From the NCBI RefSeq assembly GCF_001307275.1, contig NZ_CP012831.1, forward strand, positions 1,302,001 through 1,366,000: 64,000 bases of DNA, read 5' to 3'. Positions 38,621 through 48,085 of this stretch are shown here, piece after piece (position 1 is the first letter of the stretch; each line of letters opens with the position of its first letter). The notes under the pieces are model-generated. The model had not been told where the DNA came from, ran no database searches, and saw only the letters and a program-made list of their open reading frames with translations. The position numbers were made by a program, and so were the translations under genes. The stretch comes from Pseudomonas fluorescens. GTDB taxonomy: Bacteria > Pseudomonadota > Gammaproteobacteria > Pseudomonadales > Pseudomonadaceae.

Positions 38621-41323
38621 ATGCCGCAGGTGGATCCCGAACTCTTCGACCGCGGCCAGTTCCAGGCTGAACTGGCCCTGAAGGCAAGCCCCATCTCGGC
38701 GTTCAAGAAGGCAATCCGCCAGGCCCACGAAGTGCTCGACCAGCGCTTTCGCAATGGCCGGGACATTCGCCGGCTGATCGAGGACCGCGCCTGGTTCGTC
38801 GATAACATCCTGCAAAAGGCCTGGGAGCAGTTCGATTGGAGCGAAGACGCCGACATCGCCCTGGTGGCGGTGGGCGGCTATGGGCGCGGGGAGCTGCACC
38901 CCTACTCCGACATCGACCTGCTGATCCTGCTGGACAGCGCCGACCATGAGGTTTTCCGCGATTCCATCGAGCGTTTCCTGACGCTGCTGTGGGACATCGG
39001 CCTGGAGGTCGGCCAGAGCGTGCGCTCGGTGCAGGAATGCGCCGAGGAGGCCCGTGCCGACCTGACGGTAATCACCAACCTGATGGAAAGCCGCACCATC
39101 GCCGGCCCCGAGCGCCTGCGCCAGCGCATGCTGGATGTCACCAGCACAGAGCACATGTGGCCCAGCAAGGATTTTTTCCTGGCCAAGCACGCCGAGCAGA
39201 AGGCCCGCCACCACAAGTACAACGACACCGAATACAACCTGGAACCCAACGTCAAGGGCTCGCCCGGCGGGCTGCGGGACATCCAGACGATCCTGTGGGT
39301 CGCCCGTCGCCAGTACGGCACGCTGAACCTGCGCGCCCTGGCCGGCGAAGGTTTCCTGGTGGAAAGCGAAAACGCCTTGCTGGCCTCGTCCCAGGAATTC
39401 CTGTGGAAGGTCCGCTACGCCCTGCACATGCTCGCCGGGCGCTCCGAAGACCGCCTGCTGTTCGATCACCAACGCTCCATCGCCGGTCTGTTGGGTTTCG
39501 AGGGGCAGGATGCCAAGCAGTCCATCGAAAACTTCATGCAGCAGTACTACCGCGTGGTGATGAGCATCGCCCAGCTCAGCGAACTGATCATCCAGCACTT
39601 CGAGGAAGTCATCCTCGCACCCGAAGACGAGGAGCCGCCGCAGCCGATCAACTCACGCTTCCAACTGCACGACGGCTACATCGAAGCGCGCAACGCCAAT
39701 GTGTTCCGCCGCACGCCCTTCGCCATGCTCGAGATCTTCGTGCTCATGGCCCAGCAGCCGGAAATCAAGGGCGTACGCGCCGACACCATCCGCCTGCTGC
39801 GGGAAAACCGTCATCTGATCGATGAAGATTTCCGTCACGACATCCGCAACACCAGCCTCTTCATCGAGTTGTTCAAGTGCAAGATCGGCGTGCACCGCAA
39901 CCTGCGCCGGATGAACCGCTACGGGATTCTCGGGCGTTATTTGCCGGAGTTCGGCTTCATCGTCGGACAGATGCAGCACGACCTGTTCCACATCTATACG
40001 GTCGATGCCCACACGCTGAACCTGATCAAGCATCTGCGTAAGCTGCAGTACACCCAGGTGTCGGAGAAATTCCCGCTGGCCAGCAAGCTCATGGGCAAGC
40101 TGCCCAAGCCCGAGCTGATCTACATGGCCGGGCTGTACCACGACATCGGCAAGGGCCGCCAGGGCGACCACTCCGAGATTGGCGCGGTGGATGCCGAGGC
40201 GTTCTGCCAGCGCCATCAACTGCCGCTGTGGGACAGCCGGCTGATCGTCTGGCTGGTGCAGAACCACCTGGTGATGTCCACCACCGCCCAGCGCAAGGAC
40301 TTGTCCGACCCGCAGGTGATCCACGACTTCGCCCAGATCGTCGGCGATGAAACGCGCCTGGATTACCTCTACGTGCTGACCGTGGCCGACATCAACGCCA
40401 CCAACCCGAGCCTGTGGAACTCCTGGCGCGCCAGCCTGTTGCGCCAGCTCTACACCGAGACCAAGCGGGCCTTGCGCCGCGGCCTGGAAAACCCGGTGGA
40501 CCGCGAAGAACAGATCCGCCGCACCCAAAGCGCGGCCCTGGACATCCTGGTACGCGGCGGCACCGATCCGGACGATGTCGAGCAGCTCTGGTCGCAATTG
40601 GGCGATGACTATTTCCTGCGCCACACCGCCGGCGACGTGGCCTGGCACAGCGACGCGATCCTGCAGCAACCGGCCGATGGCGGGCCGCTGGTGCTGATCA
40701 AGGAAACCACCCAGCGCGAGTTCGAGGGCGGCACGCAGATCTTCATCTATGCCCCGGACCAGCACGACTTCTTCGCCGTGACCGTGGCGGCGATGGACCA
40801 GCTCAACCTCAACATCCATGACGCCCGGGTCATCACCTCCAGCAGCCAGTTCACCCTCGACACCTACATCGTGCTCGACACCGACGGCGACTCGATTGGC
40901 GACAACCCGGCGCGGGTCAAGCAGATTCGCGACGGCCTCACCGAAGCCCTGCGCAACCCGGCGGACTACCCGACCATCATCCAGCGCCGGGTGCCGCGAC
41001 AACTCAAGCATTTTGCGTTTGCGCCACAGGTGACGATCCACAACGACGCCCAGCGCCAGGTCACCGTGCTGGAACTCAGCGCCCCGGACCGCCCGGGCCT
41101 GCTGGCGCGGATCGGCCATATTTTCCTGGAGTTCGACCTGTCGCTGCAAAATGCCAAGATCGCCACCCTCGGCGAACGGGTAGAAGACGTGTTTTTCATC
41201 ACCGACGCTCACAACCAGCCGCTGTCCGATCCGCAACTGTGCAGCCGCCTGCAGGAGGCCATCGTCCGGCACCTGAGCGTCAACCAGGAACCCGATGCTC
41301 ACCTGACACGCATCAGCATCTGA
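38621..41323 (+). CDS. glnD: Bifunctional uridylyltransferase/uridylyl-removing enzyme GlnD
   Basis: Senses glutamine and uridylylates or deuridylylates the PII proteins GlnB/GlnK. 900 residues. Nucleotidyltransferase motif [17 protein letters not shown] at 85-101; HD hydrolase motif [13 protein letters not shown] near 505-517; two C-terminal ACT domains for glutamine binding near 710-790 and 815-895. A GAAAGGAAAG ribosome-binding site precedes the ATG. In the map-glnD-dapC group. A REP pair separates it from dapC. Confidence 0.97.
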   Translation: MPQVDPELFDRGQFQAELALKASPISAFKKAIRQAHEVLDQRFRNGRDIRRLIEDRAWFVDNILQKAWEQFDWSEDADIALVAVGGYGRGELHPYSDIDLLILLDSADHEVFRDSIERFLTLLWDIGLEVGQSVRSVQECAEEARADLTVITNLMESRTIAGPERLRQRMLDVTSTEHMWPSKDFFLAKHAEQKARHHKYNDTEYNLEPNVKGSPGGLRDIQTILWVARRQYGTLNLRALAGEGFLVESENALLASSQEFLWKVRYALHMLAGRSEDRLLFDHQRSIAGLLGFEGQDAKQSIENFMQQYYRVVMSIAQLSELIIQHFEEVILAPEDEEPPQPINSRFQLHDGYIEARNANVFRRTPFAMLEIFVLMAQQPEIKGVRADTIRLLRENRHLIDEDFRHDIRNTSLFIELFKCKIGVHRNLRRMNRYGILGRYLPEFGFIVGQMQHDLFHIYTVDAHTLNLIKHLRKLQYTQVSEKFPLASKLMGKLPKPELIYMAGLYHDIGKGRQGDHSEIGAVDAEAFCQRHQLPLWDSRLIVWLVQNHLVMSTTAQRKDLSDPQVIHDFAQIVGDETRLDYLYVLTVADINATNPSLWNSWRASLLRQLYTETKRALRRGLENPVDREEQIRRTQSAALDILVRGGTDPDDVEQLWSQLGDDYFLRHTAGDVAWHSDAILQQPADGGPLVLIKETTQREFEGGTQIFIYAPDQHDFFAVTVAAMDQLNLNIHDARVITSSSQFTLDTYIVLDTDGDSIGDNPARVKQIRDGLTEALRNPADYPTIIQRRVPRQLKHFAFAPQVTIHNDAQRQVTVLELSAPDRPGLLARIGHIFLEFDLSLQNAKIATLGERVEDVFFITDAHNQPLSDPQLCSRLQEAIVRHLSVNQEPDAHLTRISI

Positions 41324-41339
41324 ACGAACAATCCCCCTC

Positions 41340-41429
41340 TGTGGGAGCGAGCTTGCTCGCGATAGCGGCGGAACATCCAGCATTGATGCTGCCTGACTCA
41401 CCGCCATCGCGAGCAAGCTCGCTCCCACA
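41340..41429. repeat. REP pair (family A) between glnD and dapC
   Basis: TGTGGGAGCGAGCTTGCTCG copy at 41340-41363 and its inverse at 41406-41429. Confidence 0.92.
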
Positions 41430-41459
41430 AGGACCGCGCCCACATTGACGAGGCCCTCG

Positions 41460-42659
41460 ATGAACAACGCTTTGAACCAGTTGCAGCCCTACCCCTTCGA
41501 AAAGCTCCGCGCCCTGCTTGGCAGCGTCACGCCCAACCCGGACAAACGTCCCATCGCGTTGTCCATCGGCGAACCCAAGCATCGCTCGCCCAGCTTCGTG
41601 GCTGAAGCCCTGGCCAGCAATCTGGAAAAAATGGCCGTGTACCCGACCACCCTCGGCATCCCGGAACTGCGTGAAGCCATCACCGGCTGGTGCGAGCGTC
41701 GCTTCAACGTGCCGACCGGCTGGCTGGACCCGGCGCGCCATGTGTTGCCAGTCAATGGCACTCGTGAAGCCTTGTTCGCCTTCACCCAGACCGTGGTCAA
41801 CCGGGGCGACGACGCCCTGGTGGTCAGCCCGAACCCGTTCTACCAGATCTACGAAGGCGCGGCGTTCCTGGCCGGGGCCAAGCCGCACTACCTGCCGTGC
41901 CTGGACGCGAACGGCTTCAACCCGGATTTCGACGCCGTCTCGCCGGACATCTGGAAACGCTGCCAGATCCTGTTCCTGTGCTCCCCGGGCAACCCGACCG
42001 GCGCGTTGATCCCGGTGGACGTGCTGAAAAAACTCATCGCCTTGGCCGATGAGCATGACTTCGTGATCGCGGCGGACGAGTGCTACAGCGAACTGTACTT
42101 CGACGAACAGACCCCGCCGCCAGGGCTGCTCAGCGCCTGCGTCGAACTGGGTCGCAAGGATTTCAAGCGCTGCGTGGTGTTCCACAGCCTGTCCAAACGC
42201 TCCAACCTGCCTGGCCTGCGCTCCGGTTTCGTCGCTGGCGACGCGGACATCCTCAAGGGTTTCCTGCTGTACCGCACCTATCACGGCTGCGCGATGCCGG
42301 TTCAGACCCAACTGGCGAGCATCGCCGCGTGGAACGACGAAGTGCACGTACGGGCCAACCGCGCGCTGTACCGGGAGAAGTTCGACGCCGTGCTGGAAAT
42401 CCTCAGCCCGGTGCTGGACGTGCAACGCCCCGACGGCAGCTTCTACCTGTGGCCGAACGTGGCCGGCGATGATGCAGCGTTCTGCCGTGACCTGTTCGAA
42501 CAGGAACACGTGACCGTGGTGCCGGGCTCCTACCTGTCCCGCGATGTGGATGGCGTCAACCCGGGCGCCGGGCGCGTGCGCATGGCCCTGGTTGCGCCAT
42601 TGGCCGAATGCGTGGAAGCGGCGGAGCGGATCCGCGCGTTTATCCAGCGTCGGGGTTGA
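41460..42659 (+). CDS. dapC: Succinyldiaminopimelate transaminase
   Basis: PLP-dependent aminotransferase that converts N-succinyl-2-amino-6-ketopimelate to N-succinyl-diaminopimelate for lysine and peptidoglycan. 399 residues, class I/II fold. PLP lysine is in SLSKRSNLPGLRSG near residue 244, with CSPGNPTGA near 176-184. The ATG at 41460 (MNNALNQLQPYPFEKLR) is preferred to one five codons earlier. By sequence alone it could be another class I aminotransferase, but dapD and dapE nearby and the PAO1 order support DapC. Confidence 0.93.
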   Translation: MNNALNQLQPYPFEKLRALLGSVTPNPDKRPIALSIGEPKHRSPSFVAEALASNLEKMAVYPTTLGIPELREAITGWCERRFNVPTGWLDPARHVLPVNGTREALFAFTQTVVNRGDDALVVSPNPFYQIYEGAAFLAGAKPHYLPCLDANGFNPDFDAVSPDIWKRCQILFLCSPGNPTGALIPVDVLKKLIALADEHDFVIAADECYSELYFDEQTPPPGLLSACVELGRKDFKRCVVFHSLSKRSNLPGLRSGFVAGDADILKGFLLYRTYHGCAMPVQTQLASIAAWNDEVHVRANRALYREKFDAVLEILSPVLDVQRPDGSFYLWPNVAGDDAAFCRDLFEQEHVTVVPGSYLSRDVDGVNPGAGRVRMALVAPLAECVEAAERIRAFIQRRG

Positions 42660-42690
42660 TGGCTGTATCGGACTGAAGTGGACCGCTGTT

Positions 42691-42821
42691 GTGGCGAGGG
42701 AGCTTGCTCCCGCTGGGCTGCGCAGCGGCCCCAAAGCGGTCAACTCAATTTATCTGAAATACTGGGTTGTCAGGTTTTGGGGGCGCTTCGCACCCCAGCG
42801 GGAGCAAGCTCCCTCGCCACA
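42691..42821. repeat. REP pair (family B) between dapC and the antiporter gene
   Basis: GTGGCGAGGGAGCTTGCTCC at 42691 and its inverse ending at 42821, around GGGCTGCGCAGC and GGGCGCTTCGCACCCC, between convergent genes. Confidence 0.9.
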
Positions 42822-42837
42822 ATTAGCTTTGCGCAAT

Positions 42838-44484
42838 CTATTTACCCAACCCCAAATTCGCCTCCGCCAGATCCAACTCCCCCAGCACTTCACGCAGCAC
42901 ATCATCCCCGATCTGGTGATGACGGCTGAGGCGATACAACTCCAGCCGCTGCGCCCGAAAAGCCTTCAAGCGCAGCCGGCGTTCCAGCAGGTCCATTTCG
43001 AACGCCAGCGCCTGGGCTTCGGCGGAGTCGTTGAACACGTCGAGCTGATGACGATACTCGGACATCAACCGCGCCTTGACCTCGGTCGCCAGCGCCGCTT
43101 GGGCCGCATCCGACGTACTGCCCGCCTCGGGCGGTTCTTCCACCTCCAGCGCATGGATCGCCGCTTCAGCGGTTTTGCGCCAGGCTTCGCGAACTTCGTT
43201 GCGACGTTTGTCGTCGGGGCTTTTCTCGATGCCCCGCAGCAACAACGGCAAGGCGATACAAGCGGCGATCAACGACAGCAGAATCACCCCGGCGGCGATG
43301 AAGATCAGCAGGTCCCGCTCGGGAAACGCCTCGCCCGCGCTCAGTAGCAATGGCACCGACAGCACGCCCGCCAGCGTCACCGCCCCTCTCACCCCGCCGA
43401 AGGTCAGCAACCAACAGGAGCGCGCTGTCGGCACCAACGTCAACTCGCCCTGGCCACGCCAGCGTCGCAACAGCCCGGACAGGCGCCAGATGCTTTGCAC
43501 CCAGACAAACCGCAGCACCAACAACACCAGGAAAATCGCCAGCACATCCAGGCAACGGTAGAACAACGTCGGCCAGAGCGTGGTTTCGAGGCGGGTCACC
43601 GCCTTGATGATGTCCGGCAGTTGCAAGCCCAGCAGCAGGAAGATCAAGCCGTTGAAGGCGAATTCCAACAGCGACCAGACACTGCGATTGAGCAGCCGCG
43701 TGCCGGTCTGGCGCGGCAGCAGGTCGAGCCAGCTCTGCATCATCCCCGCCGCCACCGCCGAGAGAATGCCCGAGGCGCCCAAGCGCTCAGCCAACACATA
43801 GGCGGCAAACGGCAGCAGCAACATGAACACCACATGGGTGGCCGGGTCGTCCCAACCCCGGGCAATCATCCACGCCCGCAGCCGGCCCAGCAGCCAACTC
43901 AGGGCCACACCGACCAGCAGGCCACCCACCGCCACCAACACAAACGTCAGGCTCGCGTTGGCCAGGGAAAACACCCCGGTGATGGCCGCCGCCAGGGCGA
44001 ACTTGAACGTCACCAGACCCGACGCATCGTTCATCAGCGCCTCGCCCTGGAGCATGTGCATCAACGGCGCAGGCAGACGGTCGCGGGCAATCGCCGACAC
44101 CGCCACCGCGTCGGTCGGCGACAGCACCGCCGCCAGGGCGAAGGCCACCGGCAACGGGATACTCGGCAAGAGCCAATGAATGAAGTAGCCGGCGCCCACC
44201 ACCGTGAACAACACCAGCCCCACCGCCAGGGTCAGGATCGGCCCGCGCAAGCGCCACAGCTCGCGCTTGGGCATGCGCCAGCCGTCGGAGAACAGCAGCG
44301 GTGGCAGGAAGAGAAACAGGAACAGCTCAGGATCGAGGGCCACGTGCAGGCCCAGGGACGGCCAGGCCAGCACGGCACCGGCGCCGATCTGTACCAGGGG
44401 CAGCGGCAGCGGGATCAACCGTCCGATCAGGCGCGACACGCCTACCAGCATCAACAGGATCAGGACGGTATAAGCGCTTTGCAT
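42838..44484 (-). CDS. Monovalent cation/H+ antiporter, CPA1 family
   Basis: Inner-membrane exchanger of Na+ (or K+) for protons, 548 residues. About 11-12 membrane helices fill residues 1-400; the CPA1 motifs LSPTDAVAV and QGEALMNDASGLV (with the ion-binding Asn-Asp) are near 120-165. A C-terminal cytoplasmic region of about 130 residues is charged and likely coiled. The start at 44484 (MQSAYTVLILLMLVG) puts the first helix at the N-terminus; the open frame up to 44724 crosses a REP sequence and lacks support. Ion preference cannot be told from sequence. Convergent with dapC, divergent from the Spx-like gene. Confidence 0.9.
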   Translation of the reverse strand: MQSAYTVLILLMLVGVSRLIGRLIPLPLPLVQIGAGAVLAWPSLGLHVALDPELFLFLFLPPLLFSDGWRMPKRELWRLRGPILTLAVGLVLFTVVGAGYFIHWLLPSIPLPVAFALAAVLSPTDAVAVSAIARDRLPAPLMHMLQGEALMNDASGLVTFKFALAAAITGVFSLANASLTFVLVAVGGLLVGVALSWLLGRLRAWMIARGWDDPATHVVFMLLLPFAAYVLAERLGASGILSAVAAGMMQSWLDLLPRQTGTRLLNRSVWSLLEFAFNGLIFLLLGLQLPDIIKAVTRLETTLWPTLFYRCLDVLAIFLVLLVLRFVWVQSIWRLSGLLRRWRGQGELTLVPTARSCWLLTFGGVRGAVTLAGVLSVPLLLSAGEAFPERDLLIFIAAGVILLSLIAACIALPLLLRGIEKSPDDKRRNEVREAWRKTAEAAIHALEVEEPPEAGSTSDAAQAALATEVKARLMSEYRHQLDVFNDSAEAQALAFEMDLLERRLRLKAFRAQRLELYRLSRHHQIGDDVLREVLGELDLAEANLGLGK

Positions 44485-44607
44485 AACGGCTTTCCACTGG
44501 CAGCGACACACATCCGGCAACAGCTTGCCGTTGAAGTGCCATATTAACCGCCTAGGATTAACTTGGCCGTTACACCTATGTCGCAGCAGCTCTATTAGTG
44601 AGCAAGC

Positions 44608-44696
44608 TGTGGGAGCAAAGCTTGCTCGCGATGAAAACACCTCGGTCTGGCAGAAGACCGCGTCATCGTTCATCGCGGGCAAGCCTCGCTCCCACA
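44608..44696. repeat. REP pair (family A, AAAG variant)
   Basis: TGTGGGAGCAAAGCTTGCTC at 44608-44632 and a diverged inverse ATCGCGGGCAAGCCTCGCTC at 44672-44696, upstream of both divergent genes. Confidence 0.85.
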
Positions 44697-44759
44697 ACCG
44701 TCCGGTCATGGCATAATCCTTCACCTTTTATTTCCAGCACCTGCAAAGGGGGCAGTTCC

Positions 44760-45122
44760 TTGACCGATTCAAGCAAAACGTTGCACCTTTTCGGCATCAA
44801 AGCCTGTGACACGATGAAAAAGGCGCGCACCTGGCTCGATGATCACGCTGTGCACTACGACTTTCACGACTACAAGACCGCCGGCATCGACCGTGAACAC
44901 CTGACCCAATGGTGCAACGAGCATGGCTGGCAAGTGGTGTTGAACCGTGCCGGTACGACCTTTCGCAAACTCGACGACGAACGCAAAGCCGATCTCGACC
45001 AGACGAAAGCCATCGAACTGATGCTCGCCCAACCCTCGATGATCAAGCGCCCGGTGCTCGATCTCGGTGACCGAACCCTGATTGGCTTCAAGCCAGATAT
45101 TTATGCGGCAGAGATCAAGTAA
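44760..45122 (+). CDS. ArsC/Spx-like (YffB-type) thioredoxin-fold protein
   Basis: A 120-residue member of the ArsC/Spx family. The N-terminal LFGIKACDTMKKARTWLD has the single active-site cysteine of the YffB branch rather than the arsenate-reductase set; the C-terminal MIKRPVLD matches the family. The start is probably TTG at 44760, because an AAAGGGGG ribosome-binding site sits 8 bases upstream and no in-frame ATG fits. It lies between dapC and dapD as in other pseudomonads; its substrate is unknown, and the link to lysine synthesis may be only positional. dapD follows 32 bases later. Confidence 0.88.
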   Translation: MTDSSKTLHLFGIKACDTMKKARTWLDDHAVHYDFHDYKTAGIDREHLTQWCNEHGWQVVLNRAGTTFRKLDDERKADLDQTKAIELMLAQPSMIKRPVLDLGDRTLIGFKPDIYAAEIK

Positions 45123-45154
45123 GCCTGCCCAGTCCATTTTGTAGAGGTAATTTC

Positions 45155-46189
45155 ATGTCCACTACCCTGTTCAGCCTGGCCTTCGGCGTCGGCACTCAAA
45201 ACCGTCAAGGCGCCTGGCTGGAAGTGTTCTACGCACAGCCGCTGCTCAACCCGTCAGCCGACGTCGTCAAAGCCATCGCGCCGATCCTCGGCTACAGCGA
45301 AGGCAACCAGGCCATCACCTTCACCACCGCCCAGGCCTCGCAACTGGCTGAAGCCCTCAAGGGCGTCGATGCCGCACAAGCTGCCCTGCTGACCCGCCTG
45401 GCTGAAAGCCACAAGCCCCTGGTCGCCACCCTGCTGGCCGAAGATGCCCAACTGAGCTCCACCCCTGAGGCCTACCTCAAGCTGCACCTGCTGTCCCATC
45501 GCCTGGTCAAGCCCCACGGTCTGAACCTGGCCGGCATTTTCCCGCTGCTGCCGAACGTGGCCTGGACCAGCCAGGGCGCGATCGACCTGGCCGAACTGGC
45601 CGAGCACCAGCTCGAAGCCCGCCTGCGTGGCGAACTGCTGGAAGTGTTCTCGGTGGACAAGTTCCCGAAAATGACCGACTACGTGGTCCCGGCCGGCGTG
45701 CGCATCGCCGACGCCGCGCGGATCCGCCTGGGCGCCTACGTGGGCGAAGGCACCACGGTCATGCACGAAGGTTTCGTCAACTTCAACGCCGGCACCGAAG
45801 GCCCGGGCATGATCGAAGGCCGTGTCTCGGCGGGCGTGTTCGTCGGCAAGGGTTCGGACCTGGGCGGCGGTTGCTCCACCATGGGCACCCTGTCGGGCGG
45901 CGGCAACATCGTGATCAAGGTCGGCGAAGGCTGCCTGATCGGCGCCAACGCCGGCATCGGCATCCCGCTGGGCGACCGCAACACCGTGGAGTCGGGCCTG
46001 TACGTGACCGCCGGCACCAAGGTCGCCCTGCTGGACGAAAACAACCAATTGGTGAAAGTGGTCAAGGCCCGCGACCTGGCCGGCCAGCCCGACCTGTTGT
46101 TCCGTCGCAATTCCGAGACCGGCGCAGTGGAATGCAAGACGCATAAGTCGGCCATCGAGCTGAACGAAGCACTGCACGCCCACAACTAA
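45155..46189 (+). CDS. dapD: Tetrahydrodipicolinate N-succinyltransferase
   Basis: Transfers succinyl from succinyl-CoA to tetrahydrodipicolinate in the succinylase branch of lysine and diaminopimelate synthesis. 344 residues, the long DapD type found in pseudomonads. C-terminal left-handed beta helix of hexapeptide repeats over about 180-310 (VPAGVRIADAARIRLGAYVG, then GKGSDLGGGCSTMGTLSGGG). Ribosome-binding site AGAGG 9 bases upstream. Co-oriented with the Spx-like gene before it. Confidence 0.96.
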   Translation: MSTTLFSLAFGVGTQNRQGAWLEVFYAQPLLNPSADVVKAIAPILGYSEGNQAITFTTAQASQLAEALKGVDAAQAALLTRLAESHKPLVATLLAEDAQLSSTPEAYLKLHLLSHRLVKPHGLNLAGIFPLLPNVAWTSQGAIDLAELAEHQLEARLRGELLEVFSVDKFPKMTDYVVPAGVRIADAARIRLGAYVGEGTTVMHEGFVNFNAGTEGPGMIEGRVSAGVFVGKGSDLGGGCSTMGTLSGGGNIVIKVGEGCLIGANAGIGIPLGDRNTVESGLYVTAGTKVALLDENNQLVKVVKARDLAGQPDLLFRRNSETGAVECKTHKSAIELNEALHAHN

Positions 46190-46221
46190 GCTTCACACCA
46201 CCACCTGTGGGGGCGGGCCTT

Positions 46222-46311
46222 TGTGGGAGCCGAGCTTGCTCGCGATGAACGATGACGCGGTCTTGCAGTTAAACCGTGTCGCGACCATCGCGAGCAAGCT
46301 CGGCTCCCACA
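46222..46311. repeat. REP pair (family A, CCGAG variant) between dapD and csdA
   Basis: TGTGGGAGCCGAGCTTGCTC at 46222-46246 and its inverse at 46287-46311. Confidence 0.9.
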
Positions 46312-46366
46312 CAAAAAAAGCCCCGCTCCCACAGGGTCCGGCGTCATTCCAGCAGGGCCCGAAAGC

Positions 46367-47572
46367 ATGTTGATCCAATCCCCCTGGCGTGCCGATTTCC
46401 CGGCCATCGCCGCCCTGCAACGGCAAGGCCAGACCTACCTGGACAGCGCCGCCACCACGCAAAAACCCCAAGCCCTATTGGATGCCCTGACGCATTACTA
46501 CGCCAACGGCGCGGCCAACGTGCACCGGGCGCAACATTTGCCGGGCGCCCATGCCACCCAGGCGTTCGAGGACAGCCGCCTCAAGGCCTCGCAATGGCTC
46601 AATGCCGGAAACTGCGGGCAAGTGGTCTTCACCCACGGCGCCACTTCGGCGCTGAATCTGCTGGCCTACGGGCTGGAACATTTATTCAACCCGGGCGATG
46701 AGATCGTCATCAGCGCCCTGGAACACCACGCCAACCTGCTGCCGTGGCAGCAGTTGGCCGAGCGTCGTTCGTTGACCCTGGTGGTGTTGCCACTGGATGC
46801 CGACGGGGTGATCGACCCTGGCGCCGCCGCCGAACTGATCGGCCCCCGTACGCGTTTGCTGGCGGTGAGCCAGTTATCCAATGTGCTGGGGGCTTGGCAA
46901 CCCGTGCCGGCGCTGCTGGCGCTGGCCAAGGCCCACAGCGCGCTGACGGTGATCGACGGCGCCCAAGGCGTGGTCCATGGCCGCCACGACGTGGAAGCGC
47001 TGGGCTGCGACTTTTACGTGTTTTCCAGCCACAAACTCTATGGCCCCGACGGGCTGGGCGTGCTGTTCGGCCGTACCGAAGCCCTCGGCAAGCTGCGCCA
47101 TTGGCAGTTCGGCGGCGAAATGGTGCAACAGGCCGATTACCACAGCGCCACCTTCCGTCCGGCGCCGCTGGGCTTCGAAGCCGGCACGCCGCCGATTGCC
47201 AGTGTGATCGGGTTGGGCGCGACCCTGGACTACCTGTCCGCCCTCGATCCGCAAGCGGTCATCGACCATGAGGCGGCACTGCACGACTACCTGCGCCATG
47301 GCCTGCAGGCCCGCAACGGCATTCGCCTGCTGGGCAACCCGCGCCTGGCCCTGGTCAGTTTCGTGGTCGAAGGCATCCACAACGCCGACCTGGCGCACCT
47401 GCTGACCGAGCAAGGCATTGCCGTGCGCGCCGGGCATCACTGCGCGATGCCGCTGTTCAAGCATTTGCAGCTGTCCGGGGCGATCCGCGTGTCGTTGGCG
47501 TTGTACAACGATTCCGCCGACATCGAACGGTTCTTCGAAGCCCTCGACCAAGCCTTGGAGATGTTGCGATGA
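46367..47572 (+). CDS. csdA: Class II cysteine desulfurase (CsdA/SufS type)
   Basis: Takes sulfur from cysteine as a persulfide for relay to CsdE. 401 residues, aminotransferase class V. PLP-binding Lys223 in FSSHKLYGPDG; active-site Cys359 in RAGHHCAMPLF, the RxGHHCA motif of class II desulfurases. Overlaps csdE by 4 bases. Because csdE and tcdA are the neighbours and no other suf genes are present, the CSD system fits better than SUF. Confidence 0.93.
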   Translation: MLIQSPWRADFPAIAALQRQGQTYLDSAATTQKPQALLDALTHYYANGAANVHRAQHLPGAHATQAFEDSRLKASQWLNAGNCGQVVFTHGATSALNLLAYGLEHLFNPGDEIVISALEHHANLLPWQQLAERRSLTLVVLPLDADGVIDPGAAAELIGPRTRLLAVSQLSNVLGAWQPVPALLALAKAHSALTVIDGAQGVVHGRHDVEALGCDFYVFSSHKLYGPDGLGVLFGRTEALGKLRHWQFGGEMVQQADYHSATFRPAPLGFEAGTPPIASVIGLGATLDYLSALDPQAVIDHEAALHDYLRHGLQARNGIRLLGNPRLALVSFVVEGIHNADLAHLLTEQGIAVRAGHHCAMPLFKHLQLSGAIRVSLALYNDSADIERFFEALDQALEMLR

Positions 47573-47973
47573 ACCTGCCAGCCGATGCCGCCACGGCGCT
47601 GCAGATCTTCCGGGACGCGTCAGGCTGGGAGCAACGGGCCCGGCTACTGATGCAATGGGGCGAGCGTCTGCCGCCCCTGAGCGACGCGGACAAGTGCGAG
47701 GCCAACCTCGTCCACGGCTGTGAAAGCCAGGTGTGGTTGGTGGGTCGCTTGCACGACGGGCACTGGCAGTTTTCCGCCAGCAGCGATGCGCGGTTGATCC
47801 GCGGGTTGGTGGCGTTGCTGCTGGCGCGGGTCAACGGGCTGTCCGCCGAGGCATTGCAGCAGGTGGATCTGCCGGATTGGTTCAACCAACTGGGATTGTC
47901 GCGGCAACTGTCGCCGTCGCGCAGCAATGGCTTGAATGCGGTGTTGCAGCGGATGTTTGAGTTGACTCAGTAA
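47569..47973 (+). CDS. csdE: Sulfur acceptor protein CsdE (SufE family)
   Basis: Accepts the persulfide from CsdA. 134 residues. Acceptor cysteine is Cys51 in LVHGCESQVWLVG. Its start overlaps the csdA stop (ATGA), so the two are translated together. A REP pair and tcdA, convergent, follow. Confidence 0.94.
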   Translation: MNLPADAATALQIFRDASGWEQRARLLMQWGERLPPLSDADKCEANLVHGCESQVWLVGRLHDGHWQFSASSDARLIRGLVALLLARVNGLSAEALQQVDLPDWFNQLGLSRQLSPSRSNGLNAVLQRMFELTQ

Positions 47974-47978
47974 CCGCC

Positions 47979-48068
47979 ATCGCGAGCAAGCTCGCTCCCA
48001 CAGGGGATTTGGTGTACGCAAATACTGCATTCAGCCCGATCCCATGTGGGAGCGAGCTTGCTCGCGAT
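47979..48068. repeat. REP pair (family A) between csdE and tcdA
   Basis: ATCGCGAGCAAGCTCGCTCC at 47979-48002 and TGTGGGAGCGAGCTTGCTCG at 48045-48068, in the gap between convergent genes. Confidence 0.92.
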
Positions 48069-48085
48069 GAGGCCATCAGCCCCCC

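Noticed and set aside
39653..41467. 604-codon minus-strand open frame opposite glnD
   Set aside because: glnD has all its catalytic motifs in the plus frame; the minus frame is a shadow that also runs through a REP pair.
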